Part shown: in pieces, positions 1-8,753 of the stretch | Layout of the letters: each line of letters opens with the position of its first letter | How positions within the stretch are numbered: the first letter of the stretch is position 1 | Source of the DNA: Rhodothermales bacterium | Lineage (GTDB): Bacteria; Bacteroidota; Rhodothermia; Rhodothermales; UBA10348 | Assembly: GCA_028284865.1 (NCBI GenBank) | Contig: JANQQV010000001.1 | Span: forward strand, 1 to 35,716 | Reading direction: 5' to 3' | DNA length: 35,716 bases | Position numbers and translations under genes: made by a program | The notes under the pieces: model-generated | Database searches by the model: none | Told to the model about the DNA's origin: nothing | Seen by the model: only the letters and a program-made list of their open reading frames with translations

Positions 1-1
1 T

Positions 2-112
2 GCTGGTGTAGACCTGGATCTGTCGGGCACGCGCCTGCAGGTCGACTACGCTCTGCGTTCGACGGACTACTTCAGCAACGTCTCCATGATCACGGCTGCT
101 ATCGGTCTCTAG
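2..112 (+). CDS. C-terminal fragment of a probable outer-membrane beta-barrel protein (PorV/PorQ-like)
   Basis: An open frame runs in from the left edge and ends at TAG 110-112, leaving 36 codons. The fragment has alternating polar and hydrophobic residues (LQVDYALRST, then MITAAIGL), as in the closing strands of an outer-membrane barrel. The 'VDYA.R.TDYF.NV' pattern resembles the C-termini of PorV/PorQ-type proteins of the Bacteroidota, some of which serve type IX secretion. A strong terminator follows directly, which supports a real gene end. The family call rests on about 35 residues and is tentative; another barrel family is possible. Confidence 0.45.
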   Translation, partial: AGVDLDLSGTRLQVDYALRSTDYFSNVSMITAAIGL

Positions 113-155
113 ACCGTCACAGCTTGATCAGCTGACGTAAGCTGATTACCACATT

Positions 156-208
156 GCGGGGCGGATCGTGCGATCATTGATCGCAAACGATCCGCCCCGC
201 TTTGTTTT
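156..208 (+). terminator. Strong rho-independent terminator
   Basis: A perfect 14-bp stem (156-169 with 187-200, GCGGGGCGGATCGT and its complement) encloses a second inner stem GCGATC/GATCGC (170-175 with 179-184), leaving an ATT loop and an AA bulge. TTTGTTTT follows at 201-208. This ends the upstream barrel gene. The reverse direction lacks a T-run, so it should act mainly on the plus strand. Confidence 0.9.
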
Positions 209-290
209 GGTACATATCGTGATGCGTGATGCCTTACGCGCAATGCGTTGAGCGGCATTTGGTATGTCGAAAAGCATGACGCCCGGGATG

Positions 291-298
291 TACCTTTC
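291..298 (+). promoter_or_regulatory. Possible -7 box for the haem/TPR gene
   Basis: TACCTTTC at 291-298 matches the Bacteroidota -7 consensus TAnnTTTG at all but the last base. It lies 33 nt before the preferred ATG at 332. The nearest TTTG (258-261) is 29 nt upstream, too far for a good -33 element, so this is a weak call. Confidence 0.3.
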
Positions 299-331
299 GC
301 TCGATCATCAAGAATTCGGACCATCTGCAGG

Positions 332-2557
332 ATGACTTTCTGGCGCAGGACATTGTTTGCGTTTGTCGTCATGACGCCTTTCCTGATTGCGATTGGGTGC
401 TCCTCCTCGGATTCGGAGGATGTATCTGGTGCAGGTGTATCTGGTGCAGATGTATCTGGTACGAACGTATCCGGGGCTGACGGGTCAGCTGATATTGTTT
501 TCCTCAATCTGGGAGATGAAGCGGAGTTTGTAGGTGATGCGGCGTGCTTCGATTGCCATGAAGACGCTTACCGTGGCTATCAGGAGCATGGGATGGCCAA
601 TTCCATGTATCTGCATTCGGCCGACGTTGCTGTAGAAGCGTTCGGTGGTGAGATCGTAGTCGACTCCACAACAGGCCTTCATTATGAGAACGTGGCCACC
701 GATTCAGGCTACGTTCAGATTGAATTCCTGCTTGATGATGATGGAATCCGGATTCACGAACTCGCTCGTCCCCTTGAATGGGTAGTTGGCTCCGGGACAT
801 CGGCCAGAACGTATCTGACTGAGCAGGACGGTTGGTTCTACGAATTACCGATAACCTGGTACACTCAAAAAGGGAAGTGGGACTTCAGCCCCGGCTACCG
901 GATCGCCAACAAACGTTTCGATCGGAAGATTGCCGATCGGTGCATGGCCTGTCACAACAGCTACCCGGAGCCGGTCATCCAGACAAATGGCATGTACACC
1001 GATATGCCTTCCGGCATCGGCTGCGAACGTTGCCACGGTCCCGGATCTGAGCATGTGGACGCTAGACTGGTTTCTGATCCACCAGATGGGCAACCAGATG
1101 TCACAATTGTTAATCCAGTACATCTCTCGCTGGACAGGCGTCTGGATGTGTGCCAGCAGTGCCACTTGAACGGCACCGTGTCGTTGCTCCGTGACGGTGA
1201 GGATGCCTACTCCTTCCGCCCGTCTCGTGCCCTGGGAGACTACATCGCCCTTTACACTGGTTTGGAGCACGTGGAAGGAGAAGGCGAAGGTATTTCAGTC
1301 ATCTCCCAGGCGGAACGCATGAAGCAAAGTGCGTGCTTCATCGAGACGTTGAATACCCCACAGCCGATGGAATGCACGACATGTCACAATCCGCATGAAG
1401 ACTTCCGTTCGGCGGGTGATGCATACTTCAACGTGACGTGCATGACCTGTCACGCCGGCGATGACCTCGCCGGCATTGACGCCGGGTCCGCTTTGAAAAC
1501 CCATACGGTTGAGGCCAATTGTATCGATTGCCACATGCCAAAGACCGGGACGATTGATGCTCCGCACTCCAGCTTCACTGACCACTACATTCGCGTCGTT
1601 GAAGATGAAGAAATGGAGCCAGCGCGCTCTGAAGAAGCCGACGTACTGACCGCCTACTTTGAACGGGATCGTTCTGGTAGCGGCGAAGGACGTGTCTACG
1701 AAGGTATGGCGTACATCACCCGCGGATACCAGGGCGGTGATCCGGAATACCTGGATCAGGGGATTGCCATACTGGACGAGGCATTCGAAGACGGGCACAC
1801 ACTGAGCGAAGCCGTGTACCTTCACGGCTACGCGCATCTGCTCCAGGAGCGGTACGAGCAGGCCATTCCCTCACTGGAGGAGTCAGTCCGTTTGGAGCCT
1901 GACAAAGCCGAACGACTGAATGCACTCGCACAGGCCTACGAGTTTGTTGGTGATCGCGATCCGGTCCGGGTTGAACGTCTCTACCGAGAGGCACTGCGCA
2001 TTCAGCCAAAGTTGACAGACATCCGGCTGAATCTGGGCCGATTCCTTCAGGCTCGAGGGCGGGCAGACGACGCGGCTGGCGAGTATCGTCAGGTCATCGC
2101 GGATGAATCATGGAATGCCCTGGGGTACTACAATCTGGGTACCGTGGCCTTGCAGCAGGGGTTGCTGGACGAGGCGGAGACACATCTCCGACAGGCCATC
2201 CAGTTGGATCCGATGGATGGTGCGTCCCTGAGCAATCTCGGTCTGGTTCATCTGCAACGAAACGAGATCAGCCAGGCACGAGAAGTCCTCCTGACGGCTG
2301 TGGAGAGAGCACCTGAGAATGCTGAAGCTCTCGACAACCTGGGGTCGCTTTACCTGAACCTCGAAATCGAGGAAGAGGCGGTTGAATACCTCTCCAGGGC
2401 AGCAACATTGATGGCCTCTTCGGCTGACATCCATGCGAAACTGGCTTTGGCCCTGTTCCGGATTGAGCGCTACGAAGAGGCGGAACGTAGCGCTCGCCGA
2501 GCCCTATCAATAGATGCGAGTCATCCGCTGGCGACACAGATCATGCAGGCGCTATAG
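332..2557 (+). CDS. Lipoprotein with seven CxxCH haem motifs and C-terminal TPR repeats
   Basis: This 741-residue product starts with a signal peptide and lipobox (FLIAIGC, Cys at about 22), so it should be a lipid-anchored envelope protein. The ATG at 332 is preferred over an in-frame TTG at 248 because it puts the signal peptide at the N-terminus. Seven CxxCH sites begin at residues 72, 204, 231, 274, 348, 370 and 397 (CFDCH, CMACH, CERCH, CQQCH, CTTCH, CMTCH, CIDCH), which implies covalent c-type haems as in cytochrome c554-like proteins. From about residue 455 to the end there are tandem TPR units (for example ALGYYNLGTVALQQG), a protein-binding scaffold. A VSGA-type repeat lies just after the lipobox. 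It likely transfers electrons in the periplasm or at the surface; donor and acceptor are unknown. It converges on an FG-GAP/ASPIC-UnbV gene. Confidence 0.88.
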   Translation: MTFWRRTLFAFVVMTPFLIAIGCSSSDSEDVSGAGVSGADVSGTNVSGADGSADIVFLNLGDEAEFVGDAACFDCHEDAYRGYQEHGMANSMYLHSADVAVEAFGGEIVVDSTTGLHYENVATDSGYVQIEFLLDDDGIRIHELARPLEWVVGSGTSARTYLTEQDGWFYELPITWYTQKGKWDFSPGYRIANKRFDRKIADRCMACHNSYPEPVIQTNGMYTDMPSGIGCERCHGPGSEHVDARLVSDPPDGQPDVTIVNPVHLSLDRRLDVCQQCHLNGTVSLLRDGEDAYSFRPSRALGDYIALYTGLEHVEGEGEGISVISQAERMKQSACFIETLNTPQPMECTTCHNPHEDFRSAGDAYFNVTCMTCHAGDDLAGIDAGSALKTHTVEANCIDCHMPKTGTIDAPHSSFTDHYIRVVEDEEMEPARSEEADVLTAYFERDRSGSGEGRVYEGMAYITRGYQGGDPEYLDQGIAILDEAFEDGHTLSEAVYLHGYAHLLQERYEQAIPSLEESVRLEPDKAERLNALAQAYEFVGDRDPVRVERLYREALRIQPKLTDIRLNLGRFLQARGRADDAAGEYRQVIADESWNALGYYNLGTVALQQGLLDEAETHLRQAIQLDPMDGASLSNLGLVHLQRNEISQAREVLLTAVERAPENAEALDNLGSLYLNLEIEEEAVEYLSRAATLMASSADIHAKLALALFRIERYEEAERSARRALSIDASHPLATQIMQAL
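422..481 (+). repeat. Four 15-bp tandem repeats coding VSG(A/T)x
   Basis: Four consecutive 15-nt units related to gtatctggtgcagat encode the pentapeptides VSGAG, VSGAD, VSGTN and VSGAD. They sit at residues 31-50 of the haem/TPR lipoprotein, just after the lipidated cysteine. They probably form a flexible tether between the membrane anchor and the haem domain. The copy number could vary by slippage. Confidence 0.85.
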
Positions 2558-2623
2558 GCGTCTGCGTCGGCAGGGTATTTGAACGCGACGCCAAGCCACT
2601 TGTCACCGTCTGTCGACCGACCG

Positions 2624-4501
2624 TCAGTATCCGAGTACCACAAACGGTCTGCTTTCGTCGGACCAACTGCCGGCTACGCTAACTTTGAGCAGGTAGAGAC
2701 CAGCGGCCCACGAGGACGTATCCAATCGAATCTCCTGTCGGCCAAAGCCAGCTTGACCGGATGCCATACGTCGGCCAAGCGCATCATAAACCGTCCACGT
2801 CTGTGCCCAATCGGTACTGGCTGGAATCCATTCCGAGGGAGAATCAGCCGGGACGGATTCAAGGATGAACGAAACGTGGTCTCGAGCCGGATTGGGATAA
2901 ACGGCCGTCGAGGATTCTGGTAATGAGAGCTCTTCCGTGTTCGTGGCAATCAGCGTTCCCGTGCCCTGAACCAACGTGCGCAACGTGGAAGCTGGGCCGC
3001 CTTCCCATCGTTCCGTCATCCCACCTGGCCAGATCACTTCGATGGCATCGTAAGATGTCAATGACCCCAGCCCGAACATGGCCGGCTGGATGTTCTGACC
3101 CAGGAAATCTACCCCGTTGTGGAATCGCTTCTGTTCGCCTTTTGCCGTGAACAGCGTGATTTCGGAGCCGAAGCCTTCAAGATTGGCCGACGAACCCTGC
3201 AGCCCGACTTTGAGCCAAGTGTTGGTTGTGCCGGGATGGGTAAGCAGATACAGCGGCTCATCCCAGTTGGTAATAAGCAAATCCGGATCGCCATCATTCT
3301 CAACGTCAAACACCAGCAGACCGTGCGACTCAGCACGTCCGTCAGCCTGGCTGCTTGCCGAAGCATCTTCAAAACGGAAAACGCCGATATCCGCCTTTCT
3401 GTTCTTGAAGTAGCGGTTTGGCGTACCCCGTTCGATGAGCGCACCGTTTACCACGAACAGGTCCAGGTCGCCGTCCAGATCGCCATCGAACATCTCCGTT
3501 CCCCAGGCCCAATCCGTGTTGGCAATACCCTCTGCCTGAGCCGTGTCAATTAGTGGCCCTACGGCTGCGCCCAGGAAGAACGTATTCAACAGCATGTCGC
3601 CGCCGCGAACTGCATTGTTCGTGACGTAAAGGTCTGGAAAGCCGTCTCCGGATGCATCTCCAAGGGCGAGGCCCATGCTTTCGCCCGGGTCGCCGAGACC
3701 CCATTCGGATGTGCGGTCAGCGAACTGGCCGTTCTTGAGGTTGATGAACAGCGTGTTTGGGCCGAAATCATTCGCCAGATACAGATCTGGCCATCCGTCC
3801 CTGTTTACATCCCAGGACATGCTCATCCATGTCCGGTCTTCCAGATCCATGCCCGTGGACTCGCTGATGTCCTCGAACGTCCCGTCTCCGTTGTTTCGAT
3901 AGAATCGATTGGGCCCATTCCAAGAGCTGAGGTAGAGATCAAGGTATCCGTCCAGATCGAAATCGAACCAGGTGGCCCCGGCCGTCTCGAAATCATCTGT
4001 GGTGCCATCAGCAGGGTTCAGTCCGGCATCGGTCGCCACGTCGGTGAACGTGCCATCACCGTTATTCCGGAAAAGCACTTCTGGTCCGACATGGGTCAGC
4101 AACAGGTCCGGATCGCCATCGCGATCGTAGTCCGCCCAGGCCACGGAGAACTTGTTTCCGAAGACCTTCGCCGGGAGATCTGGGAGGAAATCCACCTGCG
4201 CGCCGGCGGACGCGGTGACATCTTCGAATGTGCCGTCTCCATTATTCCGGAACAGGCGATTCCATGAGCGTGGGTTGAACGGATCGTGTTTCCACCGGGC
4301 CGCGATATACAGATCCTGATCCCCGTCGCCATCATAGTCTGCAGTTCCGACCCCATGCCCTTGCCACATCGCGTCGAGACCGGCGTCATATGTCCGGTTT
4401 TCAAACACCTGACCCGCAGCATCAGGGACCACCACAAGCCAGCTCATCAGACAGCACGCGGCCGTCAGAATTGCGGGGACTATATGGTTTTGGTTGGTCA
4501 T
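2624..4501 (-). CDS. Secreted FG-GAP/VCBS repeat protein with ASPIC/UnbV domain and type IX sorting tail (CRTAC1-like)
   Basis: The 625-residue product has a signal peptide (AILTAACCLMSWLVVVPDAAGQ). From about residue 35 to 390 it carries repeated FG-GAP/VCBS units with calcium-loop motifs such as DYDGDGDQDLY, DYDRDGDPDLL and DGDLDGDLDLF, predicted to form a beta-propeller. Residues about 424-514 match the ASPIC/UnbV domain (WLKVGLQG...GFGSEITLF...IEVIWPGG). The last 90 residues are a Por-type sorting domain (VYPNPARDHVSF, VYDALGRRMASG, WAAGLYLLKV), so export by type IX secretion to the cell surface is expected. Such proteins often lie beside TPR or cytochrome genes, as here. The function of the family is not well defined; surface binding or adhesion is a guess. 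Confidence 0.9.
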   Translation of the reverse strand: MTNQNHIVPAILTAACCLMSWLVVVPDAAGQVFENRTYDAGLDAMWQGHGVGTADYDGDGDQDLYIAARWKHDPFNPRSWNRLFRNNGDGTFEDVTASAGAQVDFLPDLPAKVFGNKFSVAWADYDRDGDPDLLLTHVGPEVLFRNNGDGTFTDVATDAGLNPADGTTDDFETAGATWFDFDLDGYLDLYLSSWNGPNRFYRNNGDGTFEDISESTGMDLEDRTWMSMSWDVNRDGWPDLYLANDFGPNTLFINLKNGQFADRTSEWGLGDPGESMGLALGDASGDGFPDLYVTNNAVRGGDMLLNTFFLGAAVGPLIDTAQAEGIANTDWAWGTEMFDGDLDGDLDLFVVNGALIERGTPNRYFKNRKADIGVFRFEDASASSQADGRAESHGLLVFDVENDGDPDLLITNWDEPLYLLTHPGTTNTWLKVGLQGSSANLEGFGSEITLFTAKGEQKRFHNGVDFLGQNIQPAMFGLGSLTSYDAIEVIWPGGMTERWEGGPASTLRTLVQGTGTLIATNTEELSLPESSTAVYPNPARDHVSFILESVPADSPSEWIPASTDWAQTWTVYDALGRRMASGQAGFGRQEIRLDTSSWAAGLYLLKVSVAGSWSDESRPFVVLGY

Positions 4502-4562
4502 GAATGCGTCAGAAAGCTGACTGCCGGGGAAGGATTGAGAGCTCCATTCCGGTCACCTTCAT

Positions 4563-5546
4563 TCAAACAGACTCGCTCAACGGCTCGAGTCTTCTTGAAA
4601 GCTCGGTGGCAATCAGTGCTGCGTGGTGGCGACCATTTTCAATGAACCACCGACTCGTGTGGCGGCCACCGCAGACCGTTCCTGCAATGAACACGCCTTC
4701 CCGGTTGGTTTCATGCGTATCAGCGTCAAACGAAGGTGTATCCGTCTCATCGTCTTCGATCGCGACGCCGAGGTGATTCAGAAACGTATAGTCAGGGTGA
4801 TACCCTGTCAGGGCGAGCACCACGTCATTCTTGATCTCGATCGGGCCGTCGGGCGTGTTCACCTCGAGTCGATCCTCGTGAATGTGAGTCACTTGAGCAC
4901 TGAAGTGGGCCTTAATCGAGCCTTCTGCAATTCGGTTGACCAAGTCAGGTCGGATCCAATATTTGACGGTCGGCCCAACCTCAGGTCCGCGAATGACCAT
5001 GGTAACCCGGGCTCCGCGACGATGGCATTGCAGAGCGGCCAGCGCAGCTGAATTCTTGGCTCCGATGATGCACACGTCCCGACCGGTATAGGTAAATGCC
5101 TCCCGGAAATAGTGGGTCACTTTCGGCAGGTCTTCGCCTGGGACATTCAGCATGTTGGGCTGATCGAAGAAACCCGTGGCAACGACGACGGCTGCACAAT
5201 GGATGGTGCGCTTGTCCGTCACAAGTTCGAAACGACCGAATTCGCCCGAAAGATCAGACACCCGCTCGTAGAGCAGCAGCTCCAGCTCTTCGTTCTCCGC
5301 AACGCGTCGATAGTAATCGATCGCCTCTTCGCGGATCGGCTTGTAGCGCGAACTCACGAGAGGGTGTCCACCGATCTCGATCAGGTCAGGCGTGGAGAAA
5401 AACTCCATGTTGGTGGGATAGCCGGTCAACGAGTTGACCAAGGCGCCCTTGTCGACGGTCACACACGAGAGGCCAGAGCGCTGCACTTCTATGGCACACG
5501 CCAGCCCCACAGGGCCCGCTCCAATTATGACGACATCTGTTTGCAT
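4563..5546 (-). CDS. ypdA: YpdA-family FAD/NAD(P)-binding oxidoreductase, putative bacillithiol disulfide reductase
   Basis: The 327-residue product begins with an FAD-binding Rossmann motif (VVIIGAGPVGLACAIE, residues 5-20) and has a second nucleotide-binding motif near residue 160 (VCIIGAKNSAALAAL). The segments LTGYPTNMEFFSTPDLIEIGGHP and GTVCGGRHTSRWFIENGRHHA are typical of YpdA rather than thioredoxin reductase, and there is no CxxC redox pair. In Firmicutes YpdA (Bdr) reduces oxidised bacillithiol with NADPH; that role is assumed here by family. It starts 3 nt after tadA ends and is the third gene of an arcA-tadA-ypdA unit. A YfiT/BstA-like gene at 28201-28758 supports a bacillithiol-type thiol in this organism. 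Confidence 0.85.
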   Translation of the reverse strand: MQTDVVIIGAGPVGLACAIEVQRSGLSCVTVDKGALVNSLTGYPTNMEFFSTPDLIEIGGHPLVSSRYKPIREEAIDYYRRVAENEELELLLYERVSDLSGEFGRFELVTDKRTIHCAAVVVATGFFDQPNMLNVPGEDLPKVTHYFREAFTYTGRDVCIIGAKNSAALAALQCHRRGARVTMVIRGPEVGPTVKYWIRPDLVNRIAEGSIKAHFSAQVTHIHEDRLEVNTPDGPIEIKNDVVLALTGYHPDYTFLNHLGVAIEDDETDTPSFDADTHETNREGVFIAGTVCGGRHTSRWFIENGRHHAALIATELSRRLEPLSESV

Positions 5547-5549
5547 CTT

Positions 5550-6044
5550 CTACGCGCCGTGAGGGAGGTCCCGTTCACGCTTTTTCTGGAAGAACGAGGT
5601 AAGCAGATCCGCGCAGCGGTGCTCTTCCACGCCGGAAACCATATCAACGTAGTGATTCAGTCGTGGGTCCTGTGGAATATTGTATAGCGTCGACGCGGCA
5701 CCCGCTTTGTCGTCAAACGCGCCGAAAACAACCTGTTTGAGCCGGGCCAAAACGATTGCCCCAGAGCACATCGGGCACGGCTCCAGGGTGACGTAGAGCG
5801 TGGCGTCGGTGAGATGCTTGGACTCGAGGCGGTCGCAAGCCGCCGTGATGGCGATGATCTCGGCATGAGCCGTTGGGTCTCCCAGGCGCTCGACCTGATT
5901 GAACCCCTTACCCACGACAATCCCGTTCTGGACCACGATGGCCCCGACAGGTACCTCGTCTGCTTCAAACGCCTTCTCTGCCTCCCGGATAGCCACTTTC
6001 ATCCAGCGGCGATGGTCGGCCATGAGCTGATCAAGAGCCGTCAT
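5550..6044 (-). CDS. tadA: tRNA-specific adenosine deaminase TadA
   Basis: The product (164 residues from this start) converts A34 to inosine in tRNA-Arg(ACG), allowing it to read three Arg codons. The zinc/catalytic motifs HAEIIAI (HAE) and PCPMCSGAI (PCxxC) are present and the length is normal. I chose the ATG at 6042-6044 because it overlaps the arcA stop as ATGA, a classic coupling signal; an in-frame ATG at 6078-6080 would overlap arcA by 40 nt. The next gene, ypdA, begins 3 nt downstream, so the three genes are probably cotranscribed. There is no evident functional link to the neighbours. Confidence 0.93.
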   Translation of the reverse strand: MTALDQLMADHRRWMKVAIREAEKAFEADEVPVGAIVVQNGIVVGKGFNQVERLGDPTAHAEIIAITAACDRLESKHLTDATLYVTLEPCPMCSGAIVLARLKQVVFGAFDDKAGAASTLYNIPQDPRLNHYVDMVSGVEEHRCADLLTSFFQKKRERDLPHGA

Positions 6045-7282
6045 CCGTTGGACTGTCTGTGAATCGGCATGGTCATGCATCGAGGTCCTCCTCGACCGCG
6101 GGACAGTTCATAGCCATCCAGCTTGATAGCCATCTTCTCGCCCGGCACGAAATCGCTGGACTCGTGGTAGGTCAGGAAGCCTTCGGCGGTTACGACCCGG
6201 TAACCCTGCTCGGCCATTTCGGCGAAGGTACGCTCGTTGCGATCGTATCCAAGTACGACTCCAGGGGCGACCGCAAAAAGATTCGCGCCGTCCGTCCACT
6301 GCTCCCGTCGCTGTCCAAGTGGATCCGCACCACCACAAGGCATGAACAGCATCTCATGGCCCATGTGATGCTCGAGAGCCTCGTGAAGGGTCTCCCACAT
6401 ACGGGCAGCAAGCGATACATCGCTTCCGTTTCGGGACAGCGTGGCGACATTGTTCAGGCCATGCAGGCCAATCAGTGGAGGGAAGGCCACGCACTCGTCC
6501 GGCGATGCGAACGTGAATACGGTGTCCAGGTGCATGCACGAGCGCTCGTGCGGCATGCTGACCATGATCACATTTTCGATCTGCGTCCGCTCGAACAAGG
6601 CGCGAGCAACAGAAACCAGGCCTCCAAATGAGGTGCGCTCTGAATTACCGATGATCACCGTGTCATCGGATGCCACCAACAAATCACCTCCTTCAAAGGT
6701 CACACCTTTTGGAAGCTTGATGATGTGGTCGCTCCAGTCAGCAAACGACGGGTGATGATGCACCACCACGTTGATGATGATGCTCTCCCGCGCGCGTGCC
6801 GACGTAGCTGCGTGGCTGAGAACGATGTGATCGCCGACGACGGCCGCCAGGTCCCGCATGAACATCAAGTTCGGGATGGGCTGGGCTTCGATCTTCAGCG
6901 GCGACACACCAGTCAGCGCGAAGTGGCAGAGTTCATCGGGAGAGAGGCGCTTGAGGTCGGCCTCGAATGCCTGCAGGTTGCTTCCATGAGAAGCTTCGCA
7001 GAGCAACTCGACAAACCGGAAGCGGGCTTCCTCCTGATCGAATGATTCCCGAAGGAGTGTAGAAATCTGGAGGACGCCGTTCTCCTCTCCGATCACCTTT
7101 TCGAAGACCGCACACATCAGCTCATGCTCCTTACGGGCATGACTCAGGAACAGAATATCTTCGAACAGGAGCGCTTCACGGTCCAGGGGAGAGACCATCT
7201 CCATTTCTGCACCGGGCGTGTGCACAATGACCTGGCGGAGATGATCAGTTTCGGACTGGACGCCGAAGGTGACTGGGCGCAT
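6041..7282 (-). CDS. arcA: Arginine deiminase
   Basis: The product (413 residues from this ATG) hydrolyses L-arginine to citrulline and ammonia. The hallmark segments of true arginine deiminases are visible in order: LRQVIVHTPGAEME near the start, IPNLMFMRDLAAVVG, EGGDLLVASDDTVIIGNSERTS, HLDTVFTF, and the C-terminal SRGRGGPRCMTMPI carrying the catalytic cysteine. The start at 7280-7282 gives a typical N-terminus; an ATG at 7343-7345 would add 21 proline-rich residues. No ornithine carbamoyltransferase (arcB) or carbamate kinase (arcC) lies nearby, so its place in a full ADI pathway is not shown. Its stop overlaps the tadA start. Confidence 0.92.
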   Translation of the reverse strand: MRPVTFGVQSETDHLRQVIVHTPGAEMEMVSPLDREALLFEDILFLSHARKEHELMCAVFEKVIGEENGVLQISTLLRESFDQEEARFRFVELLCEASHGSNLQAFEADLKRLSPDELCHFALTGVSPLKIEAQPIPNLMFMRDLAAVVGDHIVLSHAATSARARESIIINVVVHHHPSFADWSDHIIKLPKGVTFEGGDLLVASDDTVIIGNSERTSFGGLVSVARALFERTQIENVIMVSMPHERSCMHLDTVFTFASPDECVAFPPLIGLHGLNNVATLSRNGSDVSLAARMWETLHEALEHHMGHEMLFMPCGGADPLGQRREQWTDGANLFAVAPGVVLGYDRNERTFAEMAEQGYRVVTAEGFLTYHESSDFVPGEKMAIKLDGYELSRGRGGPRCMTMPIHRQSNG

Positions 7283-7375
7283 GAAGCAATGGGTTTGGGT
7301 GGGGGTTGGATTCCAGGAAGATGGGTGTCCTGGGAGGAACGACATTGAGGGCTATGGCGGGCCGCTCCAGACGTG

Positions 7376-8716
7376 CTATTGCACGCGCAATGATACGAAA
7401 TTCACCACCGGAAGGCCCGTTCCAGCGGCGTCGAACCCACCCACAAAAGCGATGCGCCCATCGGGCATCAGTGTCGAAGAACTGCCAAAAAGGGGCACTA
7501 TCTCGTTCTGGAGCCCTTGGGGGAATCTGAAAGAACGCTCTGCGGATTCCACATGGATTTCGCCCGAACTAAGGGGTGTGTCGTTTTCGAGCGGTCGCCC
7601 TCCAAAGTGCGCGATATGGCCGGGCGCGAACGCCACGCTGGCATGTCGAATACGGGGCGTGTTCATTGCAGGCCAATCGGATAGTTCGATGCCGGCAGGC
7701 GCATCGAAATCAACGACCAGGGACGTGCCCTCTTCGCTTTCATCCAGGACAATTCCTGTGACCAGAAATTGGCCGGGCTGAGCGCCTGATGTGGTCAACA
7801 GCGGCTCTTGGGTATGTCCGGCAACAGGGAGAATGAACGGGCCGATGGCCGGTGAGCGGGCAATGAGCGAATCATTCCTTAGTTGGAACGTCCGCATATC
7901 CCTGCGAATGCCCAATTCGGGTTCTGGGGTGTAACGGATATCTCCGCGACCTCCGAGGACAACCAGGAACAGCTCTCCTCCAATATTCCGGAGGACGGAA
8001 GAGTGATACATCCGACGAATCGGTGGGCCTTCCACGGGGATCTCCGTGAAGAAGCCGGTCTCGGGATCGTAGATCTCAGCCGTTTCGATCAGCTGGTCGG
8101 TCGACTCAATATTTCCGAAGTCACCGCCACCCACAAGCAGGATGCGATCGTCTGGGAGCATGTTGGCCGAGTGGCCGACACGTGGTGCAACGGACTGTCC
8201 GCGGGCGGGGCTGAATCGATCGGACCCCGATCTCAAAGTCCACGCGTCAAATCCTCCCGGGCCTCCGGGCACGACGCTGCCTCCAATGAGGACCAGGTCC
8301 CCGTTGGAGGTGACGCTGGCTGTATGTCCGCCGATGCCCGTCAACAACGGACGGCGACCCGTCGTGGACTCTACTTCCCATGTCACGTGAAGGATGTCTA
8401 CCGTATCCACGGAAGTGGGGGAGTCCTCGACCACGGATTCAATCAGGAATCGGTTCAATCCGGGATTGAGGTCGAGCTCTGCTGTCCAGCGATCTCCGCT
8501 GGGATTGGCAAACTCGATCGACCCTGCAGAAACGCTTGAGACGTCGCGGACGCTGGTCACCTCCAGTTCGAGCATGACCCGGTCGGTATCGAGGGCCTGC
8601 GTCACATCAGGTGACAAAACCGCTACCTCAGCAGCGCCGACTTCCTGAAAAGGGCGGTCGCACGCCGTGAGCGTGGCGCAGAGTACCAGCAGAATGATGT
8701 TGGTCAAATTTGACAT
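7376..8716 (-). CDS. Kelch-like beta-propeller lipoprotein
   Basis: The 446-residue product begins with a lipoprotein signal (NIILLVLCATLTAC, Cys at about 19). After an N-terminal beta-rich segment it has repeats with the Kelch pattern: GHTASVTSNGDLVLIGG, GHSANMLPDDRILLVGGGD followed by AEIYDPETGFF, MYHSSVLRNIGGELFLVVLGGRG, and SSSTLMPDGRIAFVGG near the end. This suggests a propeller anchored in the outer membrane. No catalytic motif is evident and the function is unknown. It lies 37 nt after truA and 93 nt before arcA on the same strand. Confidence 0.8.
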   Translation of the reverse strand: MSNLTNIILLVLCATLTACDRPFQEVGAAEVAVLSPDVTQALDTDRVMLELEVTSVRDVSSVSAGSIEFANPSGDRWTAELDLNPGLNRFLIESVVEDSPTSVDTVDILHVTWEVESTTGRRPLLTGIGGHTASVTSNGDLVLIGGSVVPGGPGGFDAWTLRSGSDRFSPARGQSVAPRVGHSANMLPDDRILLVGGGDFGNIESTDQLIETAEIYDPETGFFTEIPVEGPPIRRMYHSSVLRNIGGELFLVVLGGRGDIRYTPEPELGIRRDMRTFQLRNDSLIARSPAIGPFILPVAGHTQEPLLTTSGAQPGQFLVTGIVLDESEEGTSLVVDFDAPAGIELSDWPAMNTPRIRHASVAFAPGHIAHFGGRPLENDTPLSSGEIHVESAERSFRFPQGLQNEIVPLFGSSSTLMPDGRIAFVGGFDAAGTGLPVVNFVSLRVQ

Positions 8717-8753
8717 GTTCGAAGAATAATGCAGACGGGCAGTCCGGAATGAC

